NCBI RefSeq assembly: GCF_020524085.2
Contig: NZ_CP129016.1
Span: forward strand, 986,001 to 1,050,000
Source: Halobacillus litoralis
GTDB taxonomy: Bacteria; Bacillota; Bacilli; Bacillales; Halobacillaceae
Reading direction: 5' to 3'
DNA length: 64,000 nucleotides
Numbering within the stretch: position 1 is the stretch's first letter; every line of letters starts with the position of its first letter. A model generated the notes under the pieces. That model worked only from the letters and a program-made list of their open reading frames with translations. It was not told the origin of the DNA and made no database searches. The translations under genes were made by a program, and so were the position numbers. Below are positions 17,738 through 26,397 of the stretch, in pieces.

Positions 17738-19179
17738 GCTTGTTCAAATACTTGTTTCCTTATTCTCATGGATTCATGCAAATCCACAACGGGTAGCGGG
17801 TAGTCTTCTCCCAGCCTAACCCCGTACTGCTCTTGCTCGAGCATCCCCATCTCTCTAGGCTGGTGGATCCACGGGGCGGGAAGGTCCCTTAATTCAGGCA
17901 GCCAGTAGCGCAAATAAGACCCATCTGGATCATAATCGAGAGCCTGCTTTTCTACATTGAACGCTCGAAAGGGTACAGCATCGTTACCTACGCCTGCGAT
18001 ATAAAGCCAGTTTCCGTAATTGCTGGCAACATCAAAGTCCACCAGTTGTGATTCAAACCAGGCGGCGCCAATGCGCCAATCCAGTCCAAGGTTTTTTGTG
18101 AAAAAGCTTGCCACATTCTGCCTGGCACGGTTGGACATAAATCCTGTTTGCTTCAATTCTCTCATGGCGGCGTCGACGAGAGGATAGCCTGTCATCCCAT
18201 CCATCCAGCAGTGCAGAAGTTCTTGGTCGTCATCCCAAGGGATCCGGTCCCCTTTGATCCCTGCCGGGTAAAAAATTCGATCGCCATATTTACGATGCAC
18301 CAGATGGAAATAATCGCGCCATAACAATTCAAAATAAAGCATGTATGTGGACTCATTTTTTCCGTGTTTCCTTTCATAGGTGCGAATCTGGTCAAGGACG
18401 ACCTTAGGGGACAGGCACCCGTTCGCAAGGTAGGGAGAGAATTTAGAGGAGTCATCTTCCTTCAGCATCCCGTTCCTCGTCTCCTTGTACACCTTCAGCC
18501 GGTCTGCTTTGAAAATATAATGAAGCAGACGGTCCTTAGCTTTAGACGAACCCCCTGGATAACGCGGCGGCCGATCCAACTCCTCCAAACCAAGCTCCTG
18601 CAAAGTAGGGATGTCCCCTTCAGGAACATTCATCGGCAAGTGTGAGCCTCTGATTGATGATGGTATGGATATTTCTGTGAGACCTGGTAAACCATTTTTT
18701 CCCAACACCTTGCGGAACTGCGAAAAGGTGTCTGGAAGTTCGCTGATGTTGAATGGGAGGTCTTCTGGTGGATACAGGTTATGGCCGCGGTCAATGGTGA
18801 AGGTGGTGTGCGGAAGTCGTTCACGGACCTTTCGCTCGATGGAGCGTTCTTCACTGCCGATTTCTTCATGGAGGAAGATCTCTTGTATAGTAAAGCTCTC
18901 CGATATCGAAGTAAATACTTCTTCAGGTGAGCCATGTCTTACGAGAAGGGGTACACCTAATTGCTTTAGGTTCTGTCGCAAATCTGCGACACTTTCCCGA
19001 ATGAATTGAGTACGATGTTTGCCCGTCTTCGGAAATCCGTAGGAGAGGTTTTGATATTGTCCTGGATCAAATACGTAAACACCGAGGACTGGAAGCCCAT
19101 GGGATGAAGCGTGTAACAGCGGGCGGTGGTCGTGCACGCGTAAGTCATTCCGGAACCAGACGATAACACAAGAATCCAT
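17719..19179 (-). CDS. Cryptochrome DASH / photolyase family protein
   Basis: Flavoprotein of 486 residues that binds FAD and, in this family, repairs cyclobutane dimers in single-stranded or loop DNA using blue light. The N-terminal photolyase domain starts VIVWFRNDLRVHDHRPL. DASH-type features include FPKTGKHRTQFIRESVADLR, the FAD-binding region with GYPLVDAAMRELKQTGFMSNRARQNVASF, and NYGNWLYIAGVGNDAVPFRAFN. Length and motifs fit Cry-DASH better than class I CPD photolyase. It is monocistronic and convergent with the lipoprotein gene. With the rhodopsin 14 kb away it points to a sunlit habitat. Confidence 0.9.
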   Translation of the reverse strand: MDSCVIVWFRNDLRVHDHRPLLHASSHGLPVLGVYVFDPGQYQNLSYGFPKTGKHRTQFIRESVADLRQNLKQLGVPLLVRHGSPEEVFTSISESFTIQEIFLHEEIGSEERSIERKVRERLPHTTFTIDRGHNLYPPEDLPFNISELPDTFSQFRKVLGKNGLPGLTEISIPSSIRGSHLPMNVPEGDIPTLQELGLEELDRPPRYPGGSSKAKDRLLHYIFKADRLKVYKETRNGMLKEDDSSKFSPYLANGCLSPKVVLDQIRTYERKHGKNESTYMLYFELLWRDYFHLVHRKYGDRIFYPAGIKGDRIPWDDDQELLHCWMDGMTGYPLVDAAMRELKQTGFMSNRARQNVASFFTKNLGLDWRIGAAWFESQLVDFDVASNYGNWLYIAGVGNDAVPFRAFNVEKQALDYDPDGSYLRYWLPELRDLPAPWIHQPREMGMLEQEQYGVRLGEDYPLPVVDLHESMRIRKQVFEQAQKNSR

Positions 19180-19296
19180 TTGATCGCCTCCTTTTAGCCT
19201 AGTGTACCCTCTCCGTGATGGAGCAATAAACTTTCAATCGGCCGTCACACCTGTTGAAGCGTTTTAGAATAGGCTATCTATAAAGGAGATGACTGC

Positions 19297-19845
19297 ATGG
19301 ATACTCTCTTAGTGGAAAAGTTGCAACAAGGTGGCTACACGCTGTATGTCCGTCATGGAGAAGCGAATGTCGGAACGGACCAGCCCGATTTCTCATTCGA
19401 AGATTGTTCCACACAACGGAATCTTTCAACAAAAGGACAAAATCAGGCAGAACGATTTGGAAACGCGATCCGCAGGCTGAACATCCCTGTCGCAACCCCT
19501 GTGATTGCAAGTCCTTTTTGTCGCGCGAAAGAATCCGCCATGCTTGCATTCGGAGCTGAAAATACTCGCATCAATCCTTTCTGGTACAACGTTTATAAGC
19601 TGAATACACCCCTATTACCCTACGTGCAGTCTGCCATTCTGACACGTCTTTCTGGTTTTCTCGAACAGCGGCCACCCAAAGGAGCAAACCGGTTCATCAT
19701 CGCCCATAGCTTTCCGAAAGGTGTTGCGTTTGGCCCCATGCCTAGTATGGGGGCCATAGTCGTGAAACCTTATGGAAAAAGGGAAGGATTTTCTGTTGCC
19801 GGTCACTTTACCCTTGATGAACTTGAAGAGTTTGTAAAGGAATAA
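19297..19845 (+). CDS. Histidine phosphatase family protein
   Basis: Cytoplasmic phosphohydrolase of 182 residues. The catalytic RHG motif is in LYVRHGEANVG near residue 20, and the second catalytic His is in IIAHSFP. The segment between carries the expected TKGQNQAERFGNAIR and SPFCRAKESAMLAF elements of the phosphoglycerate-mutase-like fold. Substrate unknown; members range from sugar phosphatases to protein phosphatases. Start follows AAAGGAGATGACTGC. Confidence 0.85.
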   Translation: MDTLLVEKLQQGGYTLYVRHGEANVGTDQPDFSFEDCSTQRNLSTKGQNQAERFGNAIRRLNIPVATPVIASPFCRAKESAMLAFGAENTRINPFWYNVYKLNTPLLPYVQSAILTRLSGFLEQRPPKGANRFIIAHSFPKGVAFGPMPSMGAIVVKPYGKREGFSVAGHFTLDELEEFVKE

Positions 19846-19986
19846 GTTATTGCTTTCCTTTATTCGACAAGAACAGTTATAGTAAACATAGATATGTGCA
19901 ACGGTAGACGAAGCCTTCATAGAATCCTGTCACCATCCAGCGTCTACATTGAGAACCCGCAGCAAAACAGTCATGGAGGGTACACA

Positions 19987-20897
19987 ATGTTCAAGTGGTT
20001 TAGGAAAAAGAAGAAGGGATCGATGATCATTATGACAGTATTGTCTCTTTTCATTTTAGGGGCTTGTACTGTTGGGACCAGGAGAAACCGAAGCGAAGAG
20101 TTGGAAGAATGAACTGAAACAAGCAGAAGGATTGAAGTATTCAAAAGAGCTGACAGAGGAGCTTTATAAGCAATTACGTAAAGAGGAAAAAGGACCGCTT
20201 CCTTTTTCAGATGCCTTAGAAGACATTCATTCGTTGAGCAAAGTGGAGACCATGGATTTATACTTAGATCGTAACAACAAAAAAAGTGAAGCCGAAAGAA
20301 ATCCGCGCCATCGTTGACGGTGTGTACGGCATTGACCTTGAAGCGGTTTCTGAACTTGGTGTTGGGAAACAGACGAGCACCTATTCTGACGACGTAATCC
20401 AACGGATAAGACAAGCCCTTGGGGAAGAAGTCAGTGATGAAGCTATCACTAAGATGCCAAAGGTAGAAGTAATGGAGTTATACTGGGAGTCCTTTGATGG
20501 GAAAATGTCCGGCGATGATATGAGGAAGATGATCAATGCCATTTTTGGAATTAATTTAGCGGGCATATCCGGACTTGAAGGAACGGGCGTCTCGCTTTTT
20601 TCAAAAGATCAGTGGATCTCCCGCTATGATCACGATTTGTTCGTCGTCCATACGGGAGCAGATGATGTAGATGTGTGGATTTACCCGACGGACTATTTCA
20701 AAAAACAGACAGGACTGGAGGAGAACCCTCGTGGATTGGAAGTCGCCCTCACCGCTCTAGGCTTTGCATATAATGAGGAGAAAAATGCGTTATATTATGC
20801 GAATCCTACAGGGGAATCAGTACCTGACAACTTCAAAGGACAGACTCTCGGAATGATGATCGGTTTTATTAAAGAGAATTATGAGGATTTGAAATAA
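19987..20897 (+). pseudogene. Lipoprotein gene interrupted by two frameshifts
   Basis: The first frame gives a lipoprotein signal (MFKWFRKKKKGSMIIMTVLS then LFILGAC). Within ~10 codons the sense passes to the next frame (GPGETEAKSWKNELKQAEG to LYLDRNNKK, near 20065-20280), then shifts again at a run of seven A residues (20279-20285) into VKPKEIRAIVDGVYGIDLEAV, continuing to 20897. Joined, these give about 300 residues: an exported lipoprotein with two similar alpha-helical segments (both contain a KVE-MxLY element). Family not recognised. The A-run could be a sequencing error or a slippage site. Confidence 0.7.
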
Positions 20898-20900
20898 AGA

Positions 20901-20935
20901 AAAGCTCTGCGTCTGAACGCAGAGCTTTTTTAAAA
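20901..20935 (+). terminator. Rho-independent terminator
   Basis: AAAGCTCTGCGT / ACGCAGAGCTTTTTT hairpin, directly after the lipoprotein stop. Confidence 0.85.
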
Positions 20936-20976
20936 TGCCTGCCTTTCTTTTAGAAAAGATAAGGAGTCATCCGTTT

Positions 20977-21597
20977 TTATTTTTTCAGGATATCCACAAA
21001 ATGGGAAACGATCCTTGCTGTCATCCCCCAGATTACTTTATCTCCATAAATATAGAAGTATTCCTCAAGCTGACGCGTCCGCCAGTTGTATTCTTCCCCC
21101 CCTGGAATTAAATCAAAGGGGAAATTCGCTTCCGGCTGAGCTTCAAAGTGGACGTAGTGGATGCGAGGTCCATTTTCCATGAAAAAGGATAGCGGCACTG
21201 TAAACACTTCGCGGACCTCATCGGGGTTACGGACGAGTTCTTCTTCGGCTACATCCAAATATCCTGCAAACGTGTAGACGATCATGCCGAAGGGAGAAAT
21301 CAGGTAGTCGAGTGGATGGACTTCTGTGAACTGCCCTGGTTTGACGCCTAATTCTTCTTCCGTCTCCCGAATGGCGGCTTGTTTTGCGGAAGGGTCCTCA
21401 GGGTCAATTTTTCCACCTGGGAAACAAATCTCACCCGGTTGTCTTCTGAGTTGATGAGAACGCACTTCGAAAACGACATGAAGCTCATTGTTTTTTTTAA
21501 TAATTGGTAAAAGGACAGCGAACTTACGGAACTGTTCGTGACCGAGAACAGAGGGGTCATGTTTTTTCACTGTCTCAAAAATGGTTTTTGCGTCCAT
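20977..21597 (-). CDS. Nudix hydrolase, CoA pyrophosphatase-like
   Basis: Hydrolase of 206 residues that probably cleaves CoA or its derivatives. The Nudix box is GGKIDPEDPSAKQAAIRETEEELG, preceded by the CoA-hydrolase signature around EVRSHQLRRQPGEICFPGG. A GTG at 21606 is also in frame but touches its own site; the ATG at 21597, 6 nt after GAGGTG, is preferred. Monocistronic. Confidence 0.88.
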   Translation of the reverse strand: MDAKTIFETVKKHDPSVLGHEQFRKFAVLLPIIKKNNELHVVFEVRSHQLRRQPGEICFPGGKIDPEDPSAKQAAIRETEEELGVKPGQFTEVHPLDYLISPFGMIVYTFAGYLDVAEEELVRNPDEVREVFTVPLSFFMENGPRIHYVHFEAQPEANFPFDLIPGGEEYNWRTRQLEEYFYIYGDKVIWGMTARIVSHFVDILKK

Positions 21598-21658
21598 AGT
21601 TTTCACCTCGTCTTTTTACTATACCAGAACATTTGCCTGAATAGAAAAGAGGCACTCA

Positions 21659-21888
21659 TCAGAGCGCCTCTTTAATGATTTTTTTGTAATAAAGAACAGA
21701 CAGCATTCCGAAAATCGAATAGAAAGCTGTGTAAAGCCCCATGACGATCAGCATCGGCGTCCATAACTCGGTCCCGAAAAAGAATCAGCCGGACTTTACG
21801 GCAAAGTAGCTGTGCAGGAGTCCAATCAGTAACGGAATTCCGAAGTTGAACAACTGCTTTCCTTGAATACCGCGCAAAAGTATAGGTG
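21659..21888 (-). pseudogene. Remnant of a BceB/FtsX-type ABC transporter permease C-terminus
   Basis: In one minus frame the sequence reads RGIQGKQLFNFGIPLLIGLL, HSYFAVKSG, stop (TGA), FFFGTELWTPMLIVMGLY and TAFYSIFGMLSVLYYKKI, ending IKEAL. This is the last two membrane helices and tail of peptide-resistance ABC permeases (BceB/YtsD type). The TGA replaces an expected TGG Trp. Nothing before residue ~70 from the end remains. It is a truncated relic with a nonsense codon, left between the Nudix gene and ilvE. No ATPase remnant was seen. Confidence 0.65.
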
Positions 21889-21932
21889 TTCACGCATTTT
21901 ATTACGAAAAAGCGGTGGTGTAGTAAAAATAT

Positions 21933-21950
21933 TTTGACCATTCCGTCAAA
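21933..21950 (+). promoter_or_regulatory. Inverted repeat upstream of ilvE
   Basis: TTTGAC-CATTCC-GTCAAA, a perfect 6-bp inverted repeat with 6-bp spacer, ~80 bp before the ilvE start. TTGACC within it could double as a -35 box with TTAAAA 17 bp on. Candidate operator; the regulator is unknown. Confidence 0.4.
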
Positions 21951-22028
21951 TCCTCTTTAAAAAAGGTGAGGATGAGCGTACAATGGATACTAATATTCAA
22001 AGACCACCATAGAAAAGGAGTCATGAAA

Positions 22029-23090
22029 ATGTCAGTGAACATCGTCGAAGCAACCCATAAAAAAGCCAAACCAGAAAGTGAAAAGATTCCTTTTGGACGC
22101 ACTTTCACGGATCATATGTTTGTGATGGATTATGAAGAGGATAAAGGATGGCACGAACCGCGGATCGTTCCTTATGAACCGCTGACGCTCGATCCGGCTG
22201 CGATGATTTTTCATTATGGACAAACCGTTTTTGAAGGATTGAAAGCATACCGCACGGATGATGGACGCGTACTTCTTTTCCGTCCCGAAAAAAACTTCGA
22301 GCGACTAAACTTGTCGAGTGACCGATTGAGCATACCGCCGGTCGATGAACAAGAAGTGCTCGGTTACTTGAAAGAATTGGTCCAACTTGAAAAAGACTGG
22401 GTGCCTTCTTTTGAAGGAACGTCGCTGTACATACGACCATTTATTATTGCGACAGAACCGAGCCTTGCGGTGGCTCCGTCCAAATCATATAAACTGATGA
22501 TTATCTTATCACCAGTCGGGCCCTATTTTTCAGGCGGCATCAAACCGGTAACGATAAACGTAGAAGACAAATTTACTCGTGCTGTCAAAGGTGGAACAGG
22601 CATGGCGAAAACCGCCGGCAACTACTCTTCCGGATATCAGGCTCAAGCGAAAGCCGTAGAAGAAGGAAACAACGATGTCCTATGGCTCGATGGCGTAGAA
22701 AAACGCTACATCGAAGAAGTCGGAAGCATGAATATCTTTTTCAAAATCGATGGAGAAATCGTGACTCCAGCCTTGAGTGGAAGCATTCTGCAGGGGATTA
22801 CACGTACATCAATCCTTGAGCTTCTACGTAAATGGGAGGTTCCTGTAACCGAGCGCCGGATTTCGATTGATGAACTGTACCAGGCCTATGAAGACGGGAA
22901 GCTCGAGGAGGCCTTCGGAACCGGTACCGCCGCCGTCATTTCGCCTGTTGGTGAATTAAACTGGCTCGGCAAGAAGATGGTCATCAACGACCATGAAATC
23001 GGTGCTTTATCTCAAGAGCTTTATGATACGATTACGGGGATTCAACGGGGAAGAAAAGAAGATCGCTATGGTTGGACAGTGGAAGTATAG
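22029..23090 (+). CDS. ilvE: Branched-chain amino acid aminotransferase
   Basis: PLP class IV aminotransferase of 353 residues, interconverting Leu, Ile and Val with their 2-oxo acids. The PLP lysine lies in GTGMAKTAGNYSSGY. The N-terminal YGQTVFEGLKAYR and the C-terminal EEAFGTGTAAVISPVGEL are typical of the IlvE/YwaA group. Upstream in-frame starts exist, but the ATG at 22029 lies 8 nt after AAAAGGAGT and is preferred. It stands alone, away from an ilv operon, so it could be the catabolic or the biosynthetic paralogue. Confidence 0.94.
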   Translation: MSVNIVEATHKKAKPESEKIPFGRTFTDHMFVMDYEEDKGWHEPRIVPYEPLTLDPAAMIFHYGQTVFEGLKAYRTDDGRVLLFRPEKNFERLNLSSDRLSIPPVDEQEVLGYLKELVQLEKDWVPSFEGTSLYIRPFIIATEPSLAVAPSKSYKLMIILSPVGPYFSGGIKPVTINVEDKFTRAVKGGTGMAKTAGNYSSGYQAQAKAVEEGNNDVLWLDGVEKRYIEEVGSMNIFFKIDGEIVTPALSGSILQGITRTSILELLRKWEVPVTERRISIDELYQAYEDGKLEEAFGTGTAAVISPVGELNWLGKKMVINDHEIGALSQELYDTITGIQRGRKEDRYGWTVEV

Positions 23091-23092
23091 AA

Positions 23093-23127
23093 GGAAAGCC
23101 TCAGGTGTTGGTGCCTGAGGCTTTTTA
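23093..23127 (+). terminator. Rho-independent terminator
   Basis: AAAGCCTCAGG / CCTGAGGCTTTTTA hairpin after ilvE; it also serves the convergent small gene at 23125. Confidence 0.85.
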
Positions 23128-23310
23128 ATGCTCATTTGTTTTTTGATTCAAGAAATTTATCAGGGACATCAGGACAAAGTATAGAATGAAAACAATTGCA
23201 AGGCTCACAAACCAACTGAATGTTGAGTGGAGAAAAGGACTTAGCATGATGACGACGAGAAGAAAAAGAAACCGGGCGATGTCTTTCTTCTTTTTCTGTC
23301 GCTTGGACAT
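23125..23310 (-). CDS. Small membrane protein, 61 residues
   Basis: Short protein with a basic N-terminus (MSKRQKKKKD) and two hydrophobic segments (FLFLLVVIMLSPFL and WFVSLAIVFILYFVLMSLI). The start is supported by AAAGGAGGAATACC. Family not recognised. Convergent with ilvE, divergent from the sigma factor gene. Confidence 0.6.
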   Translation of the reverse strand: MSKRQKKKKDIARFLFLLVVIMLSPFLHSTFSWFVSLAIVFILYFVLMSLINFLNQKTNEH

Positions 23311-23472
23311 GGTATTCCTCCTTTTTCTATCTTCTAACCGAATATCATACTCCTTAATCTTTTTGAAACCGAAGGGGTTTAGACAATCAGCAGAGAATAA
23401 AAATAGAAATACCCATATCTTTTTCGTGGAGTTTTCCGTTATAGCTGTGAGAGGTCGAAAGGAGTGTGAAAA

Positions 23473-24129
23473 GTGGAACTGAATAGAAGGAATTCCGAGG
23501 GCAGGACTGGTCTTAAGGGGATAGAGAAGGACTATGATAAACTTTTACGTTATTGCCTTTTCTTAACGCGCGATGGATGGGACGGAAGAGACCTTGCCCA
23601 GGAGTCGGTGGCAAGGGCGTTTGAGCACTATGATGCTGGTGAGATCAGACCGGCTCTTCTCAAAAAGATTGCCTACCATGTGTGGATGGATCAAAAACGC
23701 ATGGAGAAAAAGACCCCTTTGATGGAGAGAGCGGCTGATGACTTTGTAAAAAATGAAGAGGGTGTCGATGAAACATTAATTCAATTTCTTATAGAAAAAT
23801 TGACGGTGAAGCAGATGTTTGCATTTATTTTGAAGGAAGCTTTTCATTATAAAATTGCAGAGGTTGCAGAACTGCTTCATATGAAGGAAACAGGAGTCAA
23901 GGCGTTATTGAAGCGTTCGCGGGACAATCTGCACAGGTGTGCAGAAGTGGATAGGCTTCATATCATGCGTACCCGCTCAGAGGACGATCTTCTTTACCAA
24001 ACATTGATCAGAACGCTAACTATACAGGATCCAACGGTATTGATTGAGAAAATTCCTGTCCTCCTCAAACCGGCTTCCAGAAATCAGCTCCCAGATTCAC
24101 CTTTAAACGATCTCTCCTTAGCAGCATAA
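23473..24129 (+). CDS. ECF-like RNA polymerase sigma factor
   Basis: Sigma-70 family protein of 218 residues. Region 2 is visible as IEKDYDKLLRYCLFLTRDGW then DGRDLAQESVARAFEHYDAG. Region 4 is weaker, LTVKQMFAFILKEAFHYKIAEVAELLHMKETGVKALLKRS. A ~60-residue C-terminal extension follows, unlike minimal ECF factors. No anti-sigma gene is adjacent; 15 bp downstream lies a clpP paralogue, probably in the same operon. Start at the given GTG follows GAAAGGAGTGTGAAAA. Confidence 0.85.
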   Translation: MELNRRNSEGRTGLKGIEKDYDKLLRYCLFLTRDGWDGRDLAQESVARAFEHYDAGEIRPALLKKIAYHVWMDQKRMEKKTPLMERAADDFVKNEEGVDETLIQFLIEKLTVKQMFAFILKEAFHYKIAEVAELLHMKETGVKALLKRSRDNLHRCAEVDRLHIMRTRSEDDLLYQTLIRTLTIQDPTVLIEKIPVLLKPASRNQLPDSPLNDLSLAA

Positions 24130-24144
24130 AAGGAGGAAAATCCG

Positions 24145-24726
24145 ATGAATACGATTCCTTATGTCATTGAACAGACAAGCAGAGGGGAGAGGTCTTACGA
24201 TATCTACTCCAGGCTTTTGAAAGACCGGATCGTTATGGTAAGTGAAGAAATCAATGATCACATGGCCAACAGTATTGTTGCCCAACTTTTATACCTTGCA
24301 GCGGATGATCCGGAAAAAGACATCTCCTTGTATATCAACAGTCCAGGAGGGTCGACGACGGCAGGGTTTTCCATTCTGGATACGATGCAGTATATCCAGC
24401 CTGAAGTTAGAACGATCTGTACGGGAATGGCCGCTTCTTTTGGAGCCATGCTTTTGTTGGCAGGGACAAAAGGGAAGCGGTATGCATTACCGAATAGTGA
24501 AATCATGATTCACCAGCCGCTTGGAGGAGCTCGCGGTCAGGCGGCTGACATAGAGATTTCAGCGAAACGAATCATCAAACTGAGGCAGCACATCAATGAA
24601 ATCATCGCCGAACGGACCGGACAGCCGGTAGAAAAGGTGGCAGAAGATACCGATCGTGATTATTTTATGAGTGCGGAAGAAGCAAAGGAATACGGAATCA
24701 TCGATGAGATTGTTCACAAAAAATGA
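24145..24726 (+). CDS. clpP: ClpP-family serine protease (paralogue next to a sigma factor)
   Basis: Proteolytic subunit of the ATP-dependent Clp machine, 193 residues. The catalytic Ser is in [10 protein letters not shown] (~residue 98), His in IMIHQPLGG (~123), and Asp lies in the following helix region. It also has the conserved [12 protein letters not shown] loop. The sequence starts [20 protein letters not shown] as in canonical ClpP. Being co-transcribed with an ECF-like sigma gene rather than alone, it may be a second, specialised copy; the main clpP would then lie elsewhere. Ribosome site AAAAGGAGGAAAATCCG. Confidence 0.94.
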   Translation: MNTIPYVIEQTSRGERSYDIYSRLLKDRIVMVSEEINDHMANSIVAQLLYLAADDPEKDISLYINSPGGSTTAGFSILDTMQYIQPEVRTICTGMAASFGAMLLLAGTKGKRYALPNSEIMIHQPLGGARGQAADIEISAKRIIKLRQHINEIIAERTGQPVEKVAEDTDRDYFMSAEEAKEYGIIDEIVHKK

Positions 24727-24757
24727 AAAACCGCCCATGCCGGGCGGTTTTTCTTAT
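24724..24757 (+). terminator. Bidirectional terminator
   Basis: AAAACCGCCC / GGGCGGTTTTTC hairpin between the convergent clpP and dapA genes. Confidence 0.85.
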
Positions 24758-25650
24758 GAAGCTTTGACCGCTTCTTTCGGTTGTACTTTTTCAAGTTCGC
24801 CGAGCACCTGCTTTTCTTCTTCTTCTGAAAGCGGCAGAAGGGGAAGACGGACTCCACCGACCTCCACACCTTTAGCATTCAGAGCCGCTTTCACAGGGGA
24901 CGGGCTTGGTGCAGAGAAGATGGCATGCATAACAGGAACAAGCTTCTGGTGAAGGCGGGCGGCATACGCAAAATCGCCTTCCCGGAAACTCTGGATCATC
25001 TGCTGCATTTCATTTCCGATCACATGGGAGGATACGGAGACAATTCCTGTACCTCCGATCGATACGAATGGAAGTGTATTGGAGTCCTCACCACTATATA
25101 CAGAAAAATCATCGGACGTTTCACGGATGATTTCCGTCGCCGCATCAAGATCGCCGCTTGCTTCCTTGATGGAAACGATATTTTTGATTTGAGATAAGCG
25201 AATGACTGTAGCTGGCTCCATATTGATGACGCTTCTGCCTGGAATGTTGTAAAGCATCACGGGAAGCGATGTAGATTTGGCAATCGTAGAGAAGTGCTGG
25301 TAAAGGCCTTCTTGAGTTGGTTTATTGTAATAAGGGGACACGAGCATGACGGCGTCGACGCCGACTTCCTCCGCTTTTTCAGTCAACCGGATAGACGCTC
25401 TCGTGTTGTTGGATCCGGTACCTGCGATAACAGGAACTCTTCCGTCCACTTCTTCGACAACGAACTTGAAGAGTTCTACTTTCTCTTCTGTGGTCAATGT
25501 CGGTGATTCACCGGTCGTGCCTGCAATGACAAGGCCATCCGAACCGTTCTCAATCAAGTGGTTGACTAGCGCTCGTGTTGCATCCAAATCAATGTTTTCT
25601 TCACTGTCAAAAGGGGTCACCATCGCTGTTAATACTTGGCCGAAATTCAT
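24754..25650 (-). CDS. dapA: 4-hydroxy-tetrahydrodipicolinate synthase
   Basis: First committed enzyme of the lysine/diaminopimelate branch: condenses aspartate semialdehyde with pyruvate. About 298 residues. The Schiff-base Lys lies in IVSIKEASGD, the catalytic Tyr in VMLYNIPGRS, and the N-terminal TAMVTPFD and GTTGESPTLT motifs are complete. ATG at 25650 is 9 nt after AAAGGTG; a GTG four codons upstream is less likely. A lysine riboswitch and terminator precede it, so this stand-alone copy is lysine-repressed and biosynthetic. Confidence 0.96.
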   Translation of the reverse strand: MNFGQVLTAMVTPFDSEENIDLDATRALVNHLIENGSDGLVIAGTTGESPTLTTEEKVELFKFVVEEVDGRVPVIAGTGSNNTRASIRLTEKAEEVGVDAVMLVSPYYNKPTQEGLYQHFSTIAKSTSLPVMLYNIPGRSVINMEPATVIRLSQIKNIVSIKEASGDLDAATEIIRETSDDFSVYSGEDSNTLPFVSIGGTGIVSVSSHVIGNEMQQMIQSFREGDFAYAARLHQKLVPVMHAIFSAPSPSPVKAALNAKGVEVGGVRLPLLPLSEEEEKQVLGELEKVQPKEAVKAS

Positions 25651-25713
25651 AACCTCACACACCTTTGTTTAGAATTTTGAATACGTTCGAGGTTGTGAGG
25701 GCTACGGCAGTCA

Positions 25714-25751
25714 AAATAAAAACGGCAACAACGAGGGCGTCGCTGCTGCCG
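25714..25751 (-). terminator. Riboswitch expression-platform terminator
   Basis: Minus-strand hairpin CGGCAGCAGCGACG ... CGTTGTTGCCG followed by TTTTTATTTT, between the L-box aptamer and dapA. Its 5' arm can also pair with ACTGCCGTAG downstream, giving an alternative structure. Confidence 0.8.
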
Positions 25752-25774
25752 TAGAAACTTTTAACCGTTCCTGC

Positions 25775-25950
25775 GTAAGATAGCCCTCCATATAGTTTCC
25801 TATATGACAGTCCTGTACTTGTTCAGCAGCAGAACCAGCATCAGGGATATGAGATCCCTTTCGCTTCGGCAATTTCCCCTTTCCACTTTCATCTCAGGAG
25901 CTCATTCTCCTCCGACAAGTGTACTTATGTCATTGCACCTCTATCCTTAC
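25775..25950 (-). ncRNA. Lysine riboswitch (L box)
   Basis: Read on the minus strand, the leader carries the conserved L-box blocks in order: GATAGAGGTGCAATGACA, AGTACACTTGTCGGAGGAG, GAAAGTGGAAAGGGGAAA, TTGCCGAAGCGAAAGGG, CAGGACTGTCATATAGGAAA and GGAGGGCTATCTTACG. These match the B. subtilis lysC leader motifs (GAGGUGCG, GCCGAAGC, GGCUGUCA, GGAGGGCUAUC). It is followed by a terminator and dapA, so lysine binding should end transcription early. Confidence 0.93.
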
Positions 25951-26075
25951 TTCAAAATCATTTGAAATAAGAAAATATTTAGTTAGTTAAAGATTATCAA
26001 AAAAGTATCAAACTTACAAGTGGAAAGACAAGGGAACAAACGATTCGACAAAATCTCTGAGATTCTTATCTTAAG

Positions 26076-26290
26076 CTATCTGGCAGGTTTGTGGAAGGCT
26101 CAGTTTTCGAGACTTTTGTTGAGCGGAGGGGGCTACGGGGAATAGCTCGCTTTCCGCGGGAGCGCGGTGAGCCTCCTCGGACTGCGTCCTGTGGGGTCTC
26201 ACCATGCACTTTTTTCCCACAGGAGTCTCGCCATTCCCCACCGTCCCCTTGCTATATCGGTGTCTCGAAACCACTTATGGAAGACTCAGC
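26076..26290 (-). repeat. Extragenic palindromic repeat, copy A
   Basis: Starts CTATCTGGCAGG, then GGCTCAGTTTTCGAGAC, and ends TCTCGAAACCACTTATGG. The core is an almost exact reverse complement of copy G (63724-63918), sharing GCGGTGAGCCTCCTCGGACT. The arms pair with each other (GGGGAATAGCTCGCTTTCC with GGAGTCTCGCCATTCCCC), so a transcript would fold into a long hairpin. Short ORFs inside are by-products. Confidence 0.85.
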
Positions 26291-26397
26291 TTGTATGATT
26301 GTGGAAAGTGGATGTGGGTATTCAGAACGTAAAAGTTTGATACAGGGGGTTTTATGCCTGATTAGGAGGAAGGGTGGGGGACACTTCCTCTCGGTGG

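Noticed and set aside
21672-21941. 89-residue ORF on the minus strand
   Set aside because: It is in a different frame from the recognisable ABC permease relic and has no protein-like pattern or ribosome site.
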